Positions 16,799-24,234 of a DNA stretch of 41,603 nt are shown here, piece after piece. Source of the DNA: Deltaproteobacteria bacterium. Lineage in GTDB: Bacteria; Desulfobacterota; Desulfomonilia; UBA1062. The notes under the pieces are model-generated. The model had not been told where the DNA came from, made no database searches, and was given only the letters and a program-made list of their open reading frames with translations. Positions within the stretch are counted from its first letter, which is position 1. Each line of letters starts with the position of its first letter. The position numbers and the translations under genes are program-made. The stretch covers positions 1 to 41,603 of the forward strand of contig JAJFUP010000075.1 in NCBI GenBank assembly GCA_021372395.1, written 5' to 3'.

Positions 16799-17202
16799 GG
16801 ATTCCTCCTTGTAAGGAAATTGTTGCGTATTTAGACGATGCAGGGGATGATTATGATTCCAAGGCAACTGATAGATGCATCCCCGTTTGAGCTGTTCCCC
16901 CCAGGAAAGAGAGAAGCAACGGGTGTGCCAGGAACTCACAGGCAAGGGAGGGATGGTCATGATGGTGCCTGGTAACAGCAGGATAGGAGAGGTTCCGCAA
17001 ACCGGATCCATGAGCGGAGAGGCGCATGAGAGCGACCCATCAGGAAGCGGTGGATGGACAAGTCGAAAGGGTGAATGGGAAAGCCACAGGGGATACGGTT
17101 GCCAGGTGCCGACCCTCATCCCCTCATCGCTAGGGGCAAGGACTTTGACCGGTCTCTCGCAGGGTCGGACAGTTCGGGAAGAAAAGGGAGGATGAAGAGG
17201 AC
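16799..17202. other. Divergent intergenic region
   Basis: 404 bases between the exported protein (minus) and the transglutaminase-like gene (plus). It contains the sigma-54 promoter at 16916-16930. The remaining sequence shows no gene or strong hairpin that I can support, and no clear promoter for the plus-strand gene. Confidence 0.45.
16916..16930 (-). promoter_or_regulatory. Sigma-54 promoter of the exported protein gene
   Basis: Minus-strand TGGCACACCCGTTGC is an exact -24/-12 match. The predicted start near 16904 leaves a leader of about 105 bases to the ATG at 16798. Transcripts could run on into the activator gene at 15969. Confidence 0.85.
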
Positions 17203-17856
17203 ATGAGTGACCTGGAAGCATACCTCAGGCCGACCGACACCATTGACTGCAACCACGAGCGGATCCAGGCAACAGCTCACGAACTGATTACGGGCTGCAC
17301 TTCGACGGGAGAAAAGGCTCTCAGGCTCTTCTCTTTTGTCCGCGACGAGATTCCCTACAACCTCTACATGATCTCGGTCTTCAAGGAAGACTTCATGGCG
17401 TCGCGTATACTCGCGTGGGGCAAGGGCTACTGCGTACAGAAGGCGGTCCTGCTCGCCGCCCTGGCACGGGCTTCAGGCATCCCTGCAGGCCTCGCCTTTG
17501 CCAGGATCCGTAACCACAAGGCCCCTGCAAAGATCGTACAATTCACCGGGACCAACATTTTTCCCCGCCACGGATACACCCGGCTCTTCCTGGGAGACGC
17601 CTGGGTGAGCGTAGCCCCGACCTTTGATCGAGCCCTGTGCGAAAGGATCGGCGTTCCTGTCGTTGACTGGGACGGACAGGCAGACGCCACCCTCCCCGCA
17701 GAGGATTCCCACGGAGGGAAGTACATCGAGTACGTCGAAAAGTTCGGGTTCCATGCCGATCTGCCCTTTGACTGGATCGTGGCGGAGACATCGAAGAACG
17801 TGGGAAAAGACAAGAGACCCTGGATTACACGGGAAGACGTCCCGAAGGGATCCTGA
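17203..17856 (+). CDS. Transglutaminase-like cysteine protease-fold protein
   Basis: 217 residues. The likely catalytic triad is Cys in WGKGYCVQKAVLLAALARA, His in PRHGYTRLFLGDAWV and Asp in VAPTFDRA, the order found in transglutaminase/peptide N-glycanase-like domains. The N-terminal part (AHELITGCTSTGEKALRLFSFVRDEIPYNLY) matches the usual preceding helices. No signal peptide or membrane helix is seen, so it is probably cytoplasmic. Many bacterial members are proteases or amidases of unknown substrate. GAGG before the ATG supports the start. It stands alone on the plus strand between minus-strand operons. Confidence 0.82.
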   Translation: MSDLEAYLRPTDTIDCNHERIQATAHELITGCTSTGEKALRLFSFVRDEIPYNLYMISVFKEDFMASRILAWGKGYCVQKAVLLAALARASGIPAGLAFARIRNHKAPAKIVQFTGTNIFPRHGYTRLFLGDAWVSVAPTFDRALCERIGVPVVDWDGQADATLPAEDSHGGKYIEYVEKFGFHADLPFDWIVAETSKNVGKDKRPWITREDVPKGS

Positions 17857-17897
17857 TCGCGTCCCCTCGGCGGAGCTATCTTGAATGGGGTCTCCAT

Positions 17898-18935
17898 TCA
17901 GAAGATATGCACGGCAGATGTCTTGAACGAGATCCGCACGTTCGTGCCGATGTCCAGGCCCAGATCAACGGCCGAGCCCTTGGTGACGAGTGAAGTAAAC
18001 ACCACGTCCTGCACGGAGACGAGGATTTCGGAGAGGAAACCCTGGTCGATGATGCTCCTTATGACACCCTCAAACGAGTTGCGCATGCTCGATTCCAAGG
18101 GCTTGAGGCTGATCACGATATCCTCCGGCCTGACTGCGATGTTGCCGCTGGAGTTGTGGTGTGCGTGCGGTACCTCGACGGAGAGGGTGCCAACCCTGGC
18201 AGAGGTGCCGTTGAATGCGGCGGGGAAGATGTTCTTCATGCCCACAAAATCGGCTACGAAGGAGGAGGAAGGCCGCTGAAAGATGTCCCGGATCGTCCCG
18301 GTCTGCACGATTGCACCTTTGTTCATGATGGCCGCCTTGGTGGCGAGCGTCAGCGCCTCGGAAAAGTCGTGTGTCACCATGAAGAAGGTTATGCGCGAGC
18401 TCCGGTGAATCTGCTTGAGCAACGACCTGATTTCCTCCCTGAAGATCTGGTCGAGAGCCGAGAGCGGCTCGTCAAGGAGGATCACCCGGGGCTCCACCAT
18501 GAGTGCCCGTGCCAGGGCCACCCTCTGAAGTTCCCCGCCGCTCAGCGTTTCCGGGTGCCGGAGGAGCAGGTTGCCGATGCCGAGGTCATCCACAAGCTGC
18601 CCGAGCCGTTTCTCGGCAGACCTCCTGTCATGCCTTTTGTAGCGCAGGCCGAAGGTGATGTTGTGAGCGACTGTCAGGTGCGGGAACAGGGCATAGTCCT
18701 GGTACATGATGCCGACACCCCGTTTCTCCGGCGGCAATCGGGTCATGTCCCTGCCTCCGATGGCGATGCTCCCGCCTAGGACAGGAACCAACCCGGCAAT
18801 AGCCTCCAGCAGGACGGTCTTGCCGGCACCGGTGGGGCCCATGAGTACGAAGAAACTCCCGTCGTCAATGGAGAGGTCGATGTCTTTCAGGCGAAATTCG
18901 CCTAGGTGCGCCTTGAGTCCTCTGATTTCGATCAT
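17898..18935 (-). CDS. wtpC: Tungstate/molybdate ABC transporter ATP-binding protein
   Basis: 345 residues. Walker A GPTGAGKT, Q-loop MYQDYALFPHLTV, signature LSGGELQRVALARAL, Walker B VILLDEPLSALD and H-loop VTHDF are all intact. The C-terminal ~110 residues form a TOBE-like regulatory domain (IAVRPEDIVIS, GFLSEILVSV), typical of oxyanion and sugar importers. ATG at 18935 overlaps the permease gene by 4 bases (ATGA). The solute-binding protein identifies the substrate class; tungstate cannot be distinguished from molybdate by this subunit alone. Confidence 0.92.
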   Translation of the reverse strand: MIEIRGLKAHLGEFRLKDIDLSIDDGSFFVLMGPTGAGKTVLLEAIAGLVPVLGGSIAIGGRDMTRLPPEKRGVGIMYQDYALFPHLTVAHNITFGLRYKRHDRRSAEKRLGQLVDDLGIGNLLLRHPETLSGGELQRVALARALMVEPRVILLDEPLSALDQIFREEIRSLLKQIHRSSRITFFMVTHDFSEALTLATKAAIMNKGAIVQTGTIRDIFQRPSSSFVADFVGMKNIFPAAFNGTSARVGTLSVEVPHAHHNSSGNIAVRPEDIVISLKPLESSMRNSFEGVIRSIIDQGFLSEILVSVQDVVFTSLVTKGSAVDLGLDIGTNVRISFKTSAVHIF

Positions 18936-19717
18936 GATGTCTTCTTTCTCGGGAGGGCGAGGATCCTGAGGACCAGGAACAGCGTCAGGCATATGAGGAC
19001 CAGCCATACCGCCACTGGCTGGGAGTATTTGAGCCCGTACCCCTCGTAGCGTTCATAGATGAGCACCGGAGCGATCATCGGGTGATAGGCAACCACCACA
19101 ACGGCCCCGAACTCGCTGATGGCACGTGCACAGCACATGATGAGCCCGACCAGAACGCTTCGCCATGCAAGGGGGAAGGTGATCCTGACAAACGTGCTCC
19201 ACATGGTGGCGCCAAGGCTCCGGGAAACGTTTTCCAACCGGGGAGAGATGGCCTCGATCCCGGACTTGAGCGTATTGATATAGAAGGGCATGCCCACGAA
19301 GGTGAGAACGGTAATGATGCCTGTGGTGCTGCCCATGATCCTGATACCGATCTCACTCATGAAATGGCCCAGCCAATGGTTCCTTCCGGCCACGCTCAGG
19401 ATGGCGATGCCGACCACGGGATGCGGTATCACGATGGGCAGGTCAATGATGCCCTCGATGAGGTGCTTGCCCCTGAACTGTGATCGGGCGAGCACAAAGG
19501 CCAGCGGCGTGCCGAGCACGAAGGATATGCCCGCCGCCGAGACCGCCGTGTATATGCTCAGCCAGATCGAGTGTACGACCTCTTTGTCTTTGAGCGTTTC
19601 TTTGAGCATGGCAGAGGAGGGGGCCGTCATCATTTCAACGAGCGGCAGGAGAATGAATGCCAGGACCACGATGCCACAGGACACCGACACCCAGTAAAAC
19701 GGCTCCCTCCTCACCAT
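18932..19717 (-). CDS. wtpB: Tungstate/molybdate ABC transporter permease
   Basis: About 261 residues with five to six membrane helices, starting with FYWVSVSCGIVVLAFILLPL. The conserved cytoplasmic EAA-type loop is visible (ISPRLENVSRSLGATMWSTFVRITFPLA), followed by the oxyanion-permease segment CARAISEFGAVVVVAY. GTPLAFVLAR and DLPIVIPHPVVGIAIL are typical of ModB/WtpB. ATG at 19717 is chosen from family N-termini; a TTG at 19747 with AAGGTG upstream would add ten residues and overlap wtpA by 17 bases. Confidence 0.9.
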   Translation of the reverse strand: MVRREPFYWVSVSCGIVVLAFILLPLVEMMTAPSSAMLKETLKDKEVVHSIWLSIYTAVSAAGISFVLGTPLAFVLARSQFRGKHLIEGIIDLPIVIPHPVVGIAILSVAGRNHWLGHFMSEIGIRIMGSTTGIITVLTFVGMPFYINTLKSGIEAISPRLENVSRSLGATMWSTFVRITFPLAWRSVLVGLIMCCARAISEFGAVVVVAYHPMIAPVLIYERYEGYGLKYSQPVAVWLVLICLTLFLVLRILALPRKKTS

Positions 19718-19730
19718 GACAATCTGCCTG

Positions 19731-20720
19731 TTAGTCCTTAACTTCAACCAACACCTTCAGCTCTGCCGGCAGAAGGGATTTCATCTTTTCCGTAGGAACC
19801 CTGCAGGGAATGAAGGGCGGCTGGCCCTGGTCTTTCAAGACCTTCAAGCCGCCATTGGGGTCGAGCAGGTATTTGAGGAATGCGATCGCCGCCTCTTTGT
19901 TTGGGGCATTTCTGATGAGAGTGACCCCATACGTAACAGAATCTCCCTTCATTTCCATGAATTCACCGGGTTTATTCCCAGTCACCTTTACCACGGCCTG
20001 GGAATAGAACGGGTCCTGTTTGTAATTGCCGAGGTTGATCTCGTCAGGGAGGACCACATACTTCAGTCCTTGCTGCACGGCAACGGAGAGATACTCCCAC
20101 GCATAGTCCATGTTGCCGGACTGGAGCAGGGACACCAGCTCGACCGATTTGGGCCGGACATTCTCCTGGGGGCGGTTTGCAAGCAATTTGTCATACAGTC
20201 CTGGCTTTTTGTAGTACTTCTCCGCGAGCTGGAGCACCATCAGGGCACGGTATCCGCAGGGATCGAGGTTCGGGTCGGAGTGACCCCAGACAACCCCTTT
20301 GGTCTGGAGGATGTCATACCAGTTTTTCGCATTCACCTTACTGGCGAGCCTGCTCTTGTCCGTGTAACAGAGCACGAGCTGATTGGTGGCGAACCGGATA
20401 TTCCAGTCGGCATACTTGGGGACGAGAAGTTTGTCGATTACCTTGAAATCGGCGGATACCATGATATCGCAGGGTTTGTTCAGGTCGGTTACCTTGCGTG
20501 CAGCAGACTGGCTGCCACTGGCTTCACGCTGCAGGTCCACGCCCGGATACCTGGCCTCGAATGCCTTTTCCATGGCATCAAAGGGCATGGTCAAACTTCC
20601 CGCATGGAAGATGACGAGGGTCCCCTTCGGCTCAGCCAGGGCATGCGGCGGCGCTACGAATGCAACGACACCCATGATGATAAAAACCGCGGATATCTTA
20701 CTCAGACATGATTTTATCAC
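19731..20720 (-). CDS. wtpA: Tungstate/molybdate-binding periplasmic protein
   Basis: 329 residues with a signal peptide cleaved near HALA|EPKG. The binding-protein signature is [46 protein letters not shown] and [15 protein letters not shown], with [16 protein letters not shown] and AWEYLSVA later. These match the WtpA/ModA-like subgroup that binds tungstate and molybdate with octahedral coordination, better than classical ModA. The start is GTG at 20720, with AAGGAG eight bases upstream. First gene of wtpABC. The location between two ORP-type modules suggests it feeds their metal cluster. Confidence 0.9.
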   Translation of the reverse strand: MIKSCLSKISAVFIIMGVVAFVAPPHALAEPKGTLVIFHAGSLTMPFDAMEKAFEARYPGVDLQREASGSQSAARKVTDLNKPCDIMVSADFKVIDKLLVPKYADWNIRFATNQLVLCYTDKSRLASKVNAKNWYDILQTKGVVWGHSDPNLDPCGYRALMVLQLAEKYYKKPGLYDKLLANRPQENVRPKSVELVSLLQSGNMDYAWEYLSVAVQQGLKYVVLPDEINLGNYKQDPFYSQAVVKVTGNKPGEFMEMKGDSVTYGVTLIRNAPNKEAAIAFLKYLLDPNGGLKVLKDQGQPPFIPCRVPTEKMKSLLPAELKVLVEVKD

Positions 20721-21045
20721 GGTACATTCTCCTTATCGTAAGATTTTTGAATGGTTCTCGTCTGCTCTGGACGATCCATCTTGACCCTGCGACCAGCACA
20801 GACCATGCCAGGAAATATCCGGGGTGATACATTTCATAAACACGGCAGGATACCGGGATTATCCGATGAGCGGTGGGTGTGCGGACATGCCTCTAGAGTC
20901 TCTAATATGCGACCCATAAGCGACGTTATGTAGCATGCCTGCTACTGTAGCACCTGCGGCGGACCGGAAAGCACATACCGAGACATACTTCACCGATGCA
21001 GTCAATAAGGGGCTTCACGTCAAGACATCATTGCACAATGCACGT
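20721..21045. other. wtpA upstream region with inverted repeats
   Basis: 325 bases between activator stop and wtpA. GTAGCA / TGCTAC (20930-20935 and 20940-20945) is a perfect 6-bp inverted repeat, and CATAA / TTATG flank 20920-20925. Either could be an operator, or the first a weak terminator. A weak sigma-54-like site is listed separately. No gene is seen. Confidence 0.4.
20796..20810 (-). promoter_or_regulatory. Weak sigma-54-like promoter before wtpA
   Basis: Minus-strand TGGCATGGTCTGTGC agrees with the -24 element except for its last base and with the -12 element except for one T (GTGC for TTGC); spacing is correct. Predicted start near 20784, about 64 bases before the GTG. It is a plausible but unproved link of the transporter to the regulon. 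Confidence 0.35.
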
Positions 21046-22398
21046 CTATCTTCGTCTGCCTCGCCCGTCCGATTCAGGTATTTCAATACCGTGTGCGAGT
21101 ATCTTTCGGTAGAGCGTGCTGGCATTGATTCCCAGAGCATGGGCTGCTCTTTTCCGATTTCCGCTGTAGCGTCTGAGTGTTTCGACGATGAAGTGCTTTT
21201 CCATGGTATGCAGACTCATGGGGCCGAAGACGTCAGATCCCGATGCCGCAGCCGGGCGCAGTTCGGGCGGCAGATGGTGCAACTCGATGACGCTGCCGCG
21301 GCAGAGCGCGAAGGCCTGTTCTATGATGTTCTCCAGCTCGCGGACATTGCCCGGGAAGTCGTGCTCCATGAGGCGGGCCATGGCCTCTGGGGAAACGCCG
21401 GCTATGTCCTTGTCCTGCAGGTGATTGAACCTGGAAACGAGGTGGTCGACGAGCAGTGGGATGTCCTCCCGGCGCTGCTTCAGGCCGGGCAGCATAAGGT
21501 GAACGACGCGGATCCGGTAGTACAAGTCTTCCCGGAACGTGCCGGAACGGATGAGTTCTGCAAGGTTCTTGTTCGTGGCCGCCACCACTCGCACATCCAC
21601 CTTGACCGGTTCGACAGACCCCAGGGGTTCTATGATGTGATCCTGGAGAACCCGCAAAAGTTTTGCCTGCAGAGCCGGCGATATGTCCCCGATTTCGTCA
21701 AGGAAGAGGGTTCCACCGTGCGCAAGGGTGAACCGGCCTGCTTTGTCTCGCCTGGCATCGGTGAAAGCCCCGGCCTTGTGCCCGAACAGCTCGCTCTCCA
21801 GCAGGGTATCAGGCAGGGCCGCGCAGTTCACCGGGACGAAGCGTTTCTTCCTGCGGGGAGAGAGGTTGTGGATGGCCCGGGCGAAAAGCTCCTTTCCGGT
21901 GCCGCTGGGACCTTCAATGAGTACCGTACTGCTGCTCTGGGCGATCTGCGGCAGGATCTCGAAGAGATTCATCATGGCCGGGCTCCGTCCGATGATATCC
22001 TCAAAGGTCCGACGTCCCTCAAGTTTCTTCCGGAGCTGCTCGACCTGGCTCAGGTCCTGGAACGTCTCCACCCCCCCGATGTGGTTTCCTTCTTCGTCCC
22101 TGAGGATGGCCGACGAGATGCGGATCGGCACGCGCTGTCCCAGGATATTGATGATGTGGGCCGTGGCGTTCACCGTGGGCGTGCCGGTTGCGAGGGTACG
22201 CCGCAGGGCGCAGGCCTTCTCACAGATGTCCGCATGGAATACGTCGAAGCATGTCTTACCCAGAGCCTCTTCCCGGGATACGCCGGTAATGCGCTCGGCC
22301 GCACGGTTGAAAGAAGTTATACGCCAGTCCGAGCCCACCGTGAAAACACCCTCGTTGAGGGAATCCAGGATGATGTCACGTTCCTTCTGCTTCCCCAC
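21046..22398 (-). CDS. PAS-domain sigma-54-dependent activator (second copy)
   Basis: 450 residues, same plan as the activator at 14581. The PAS domain has Cys 50, 59 and 63 (GKTCFDVFHADICEKACAL) at identical spacing. The AAA+ domain has Walker A GPSGTGKE and Walker B GGTLFLDEIGD, but the sigma-54 contact loop reads GAFTDA instead of GAFTGA. The Fis-type HTH is SGNRKRAAHALGINASTLYRK. GTG at 22398 with AGGAGG five bases upstream is chosen; a TTG at 22461 opens the same frame without such a site. It is divergent from the second module and has likely binding sites in the shared gap, so it may also control itself. Confidence 0.92.
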   Translation of the reverse strand: MGKQKERDIILDSLNEGVFTVGSDWRITSFNRAAERITGVSREEALGKTCFDVFHADICEKACALRRTLATGTPTVNATAHIINILGQRVPIRISSAILRDEEGNHIGGVETFQDLSQVEQLRKKLEGRRTFEDIIGRSPAMMNLFEILPQIAQSSSTVLIEGPSGTGKELFARAIHNLSPRRKKRFVPVNCAALPDTLLESELFGHKAGAFTDARRDKAGRFTLAHGGTLFLDEIGDISPALQAKLLRVLQDHIIEPLGSVEPVKVDVRVVAATNKNLAELIRSGTFREDLYYRIRVVHLMLPGLKQRREDIPLLVDHLVSRFNHLQDKDIAGVSPEAMARLMEHDFPGNVRELENIIEQAFALCRGSVIELHHLPPELRPAAASGSDVFGPMSLHTMEKHFIVETLRRYSGNRKRAAHALGINASTLYRKILAHGIEIPESDGRGRRR

Positions 22399-22442
22399 CG
22401 GTTCCTCCTGTCGCACAAACTCCCCTTTACATTTTTTAGTAT

Positions 22443-22485
22443 TGCAACATGCAATAGTCAAGATTCTGATTTATTGCATATTGCA
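22443..22485. promoter_or_regulatory. Likely enhancer site for the second activator
   Basis: TGCAACATGCAATA (22443-22456) and TATTGCATATTGCA (22472-22485) are inverted copies with 13 of 14 matches. The centre is about 97 bases upstream of the sigma-54 -24 element, the usual place for an enhancer-binding protein. It also lies 45-90 bases before the activator's own start codon. Confidence 0.65.
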
Positions 22486-22560
22486 CGTATATTTTCTAAA
22501 AGCATTTTTAAACAATGTCTATCATGCTGAAATAATTGCTGGATTATCAATATGTGGAGA

Positions 22561-22575
22561 TGGCATCCCTATTGC
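22561..22575 (+). promoter_or_regulatory. Sigma-54 promoter of the second module
   Basis: TGGCATCCCTATTGC matches the -24/-12 consensus except for T at the last -24 base, which is a common variant. The -12 element ends only 12 bases before the ATG at 22588, so the predicted start falls on or next to the start codon. Confidence 0.8.
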
Positions 22576-22587
22576 TGATACATTCTC

Positions 22588-22980
22588 ATGAAGGTTGCGA
22601 TAGCCCATTGGGGAGAACGTATATCACCGGTCTTCGATGTGACAGATAGCCTGTATGTCGTCGAGATCGAGGGCAACAGGGAGATCCTTCGTGAAAGCAG
22701 GGCACTGATCAGCCGTCACCCCTTTCAGAGGGCCAGGGAGGTATCCGTGCTCGGGGTGGACGTGCTCGTGTGCGGGGCCCTGTCCCATGTTCTGGAAACC
22801 GCGCTCATGAGAGAAGGCATACAGGTGGCCGGATTCATCTGCGGCGACGTGGAGGGCGTTGTCGATTCCTTTATGGACAGACGGCTGACCGACGATCGTT
22901 TCATGATGCCCGGCTGTTGCGGCAACCGGCGGAGGCTCCGCATCCAGGGACGGAGGGGCGGGCATCGCTGGGGACGCTGA
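22588..22980 (+). CDS. NifX/NifB-type protein, first gene of the second module
   Basis: 130 residues, paralogue of the protein at 13988. Shared features are MKVAIA/MKVALS, RISPVFDV, VDVLVCGALSHVLE, GIQVAGFICGDVEGVVDSFM and the MPGC tail (MPGCCGNRRR). No Shine-Dalgarno sequence precedes the ATG (CATTCTCATGAAG), which together with the promoter position suggests leaderless translation. It is followed 49 bases later by the DUF5320-like gene. Confidence 0.88.
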   Translation: MKVAIAHWGERISPVFDVTDSLYVVEIEGNREILRESRALISRHPFQRAREVSVLGVDVLVCGALSHVLETALMREGIQVAGFICGDVEGVVDSFMDRRLTDDRFMMPGCCGNRRRLRIQGRRGGHRWGR

Positions 22981-23029
22981 AAAAAATGAACAGAATAAGA
23001 AAACCGATGGAAGAAAGGAGGAAAAGATC

Positions 23030-23404
23030 ATGCCGTTTGGAGATAGGACTGGACCTGTCGGGTTTGGACCGATGACGGGACGGAGGGGGGGATTCTGTTC
23101 CGGCTTCACTGCCCCCGGATACGTGAATTCCTTCCTCGGACAAGGCTTCGGGGGCCGGGGCAGAGGGTGCGGCCATGGCTGGCGGCACTGGTACCATGCA
23201 ACCGGCCTTCCGGGCTGGGAACGTTCGGCGGCCTTCCATCCCGCATGGGAAAGGGGTTGGCCTTGCGCTGAGCCAGCGGTCCCTCCTCTCGCGAGGGAAC
23301 AGGAGATTGAAGTTCTGAAGGGGCAGACAAAGTACCTGGAACAGACCTTGGAGGGTATCCGAAAACGGGTCGAAGAACTCCAGGTGAAGGGTATGCAGCC
23401 CTGA
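23030..23404 (+). CDS. DUF5320-like protein with C-terminal coiled coil
   Basis: 124 residues. N-terminus MPFGDRTGPVGFGPMTGRRG plus a Gly/Cys/Trp-rich middle (GQGFGGRGRGCGHGWRHWYH) is typical of DUF5320. The last ~40 residues form a predicted coiled coil (AREQEIEVLKGQTKYLEQTL, then RKRVEELQ). DUF5320 proteins regularly sit beside NifX/ORP genes; function unknown, though the His/Cys-rich middle could bind metal. AAAGGAGG precedes the ATG. The paralogue in the main operon (13461) is half this length. Confidence 0.82.
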   Translation: MPFGDRTGPVGFGPMTGRRGGFCSGFTAPGYVNSFLGQGFGGRGRGCGHGWRHWYHATGLPGWERSAAFHPAWERGWPCAEPAVPPLAREQEIEVLKGQTKYLEQTLEGIRKRVEELQVKGMQP

Positions 23405-23506
23405 GCAGCACCCGAATGGAGAGAAGCACACAAATCCGCCGGGACGATCGCCGGATGATTGTCATACTGGAGCGTTCCCTTCGGCAGAGAGAAAGGTAGG
23501 TGTTTC

Positions 23507-23950
23507 ATGAAGATTGCGGTTAGTTCAACAGGTCCTTCCCTGGACGCACAGGTAGAACCACGTTTCGGCAGGTGTCCGTGGTTTCTGGTGATGGAGACGG
23601 ACACCATGGAATTTCAAGCAATGGAGAATCCCAACATTGCCCTTGGAGGGGGGGCCGGCATCCAGGCTGCTCAGTTCGTGGCTGAAAAAGGGATTACGCA
23701 TGTTCTCACCGGCAATTGTGGACCCAACGCCCACCAGGCGCTTTCCGCGGCAGGGATCACCATCGTGGTCGGCTGTTCAGGTGTGGTCCGGGACATGATC
23801 GAAAAGTTCAAGAGTGGTCGGCTGTCCGCTTCGACCGGGGCTAACGTAGCCGATCATTTCGGTATGGGGCAGGGCTTGGGCAGAGGCGGCGGCATGGGTA
23901 TGCGTGGTGGTCGCGGCATGGGTAGAGGCGGCGGTAGGGGGAGGGGGTAG
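23507..23950 (+). CDS. NifX/ORP-family protein with Gly-Arg-Met-rich tail
   Basis: 147 residues. Residues 1-~115 match the orange-protein-like NifX protein at 13044: DAQVEPRFGRCPWFLV, GAGIQAAQFV, HVLTGNCGPNAHQALSAAGI. The remainder is a low-complexity tail of Gly, Arg and Met (GMGQGLGRGGGMGMRGG and similar) that the paralogue lacks. In such proteins the conserved domain carries the metal-sulfur cluster; the tail may be an interaction or metal-sequestering element. ATG at 23507 is set by the conserved first strand MKIAVSS; an in-frame GTG-like start at 23459 adds unrelated residues. A perfect hairpin begins at the stop codon. Confidence 0.9.
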   Translation: MKIAVSSTGPSLDAQVEPRFGRCPWFLVMETDTMEFQAMENPNIALGGGAGIQAAQFVAEKGITHVLTGNCGPNAHQALSAAGITIVVGCSGVVRDMIEKFKSGRLSASTGANVADHFGMGQGLGRGGGMGMRGGRGMGRGGGRGRG

Positions 23951-23970
23951 GCATCACAGGTGATGCCTAC
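23947..23970 (+). terminator. Perfect hairpin at the end of the second module
   Basis: GTAGGCATCAC and GTGATGCCTAC form an 11-bp perfect inverted repeat around AG, beginning in the last codons of the NifX gene. No U-run follows, so it may stabilise or attenuate rather than fully terminate. Confidence 0.55.
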
Positions 23971-24002
23971 CCTGTGCCACAGCGTGCCCGACCCGGTGAG
24001 AG

Positions 24003-24230
24003 ATGGCTGGAGAGGATGAGTTGGTTATGTTAAAGCGGACCCGCCGTCTGGCGGGTCCTAAGGCTGGCAGGGAGCGCATGGACAGGACCGTGGATGCATT
24101 GAAAGACCTCGATATCCAGCAGCTCTTCCCGGCCTACTGCACCGGCCGGGACTTGGTGGAGCGCCTCCAGCACGAGTTTCCCCAGAGGCGCTTTTTTTTT
24201 GCCTGCACGGTCCTGAATCTGGAAGGGTAA
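24003..24230 (+). pseudogene. Relic of a metallo-beta-lactamase-fold gene (C-terminal end only)
   Basis: An open frame of 75 codons whose last ~55 residues (MDRTVDALKDLDIQQLFPAY, then CTGRDLVERL and [10 protein letters not shown]) line up with the C-terminus of the intact protein at 8637 (IDATAQALKKLGIGLLAPCH, CTGEVATEHL, CGTGSILSFDL). The metal-ligand His is replaced by Tyr (AYCTG for CHCTG), and the HxHxDH half of the protein is absent. A perfect 9-bp hairpin, GGACCCGCC / GGCGGGTCC, lies at 24037-24058, where the sequence similarity begins. It is probably a truncated remnant, though the frame is still open and could be expressed. Confidence 0.6.
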
Positions 24231-24234
24231 AGGA

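Noticed and set aside
20935-22530. Long plus-strand open frame (531 codons)
   Set aside because: Antisense to the sigma-54 activator; no ribosome site, no recognisable family, and the minus-strand gene has every expected motif.
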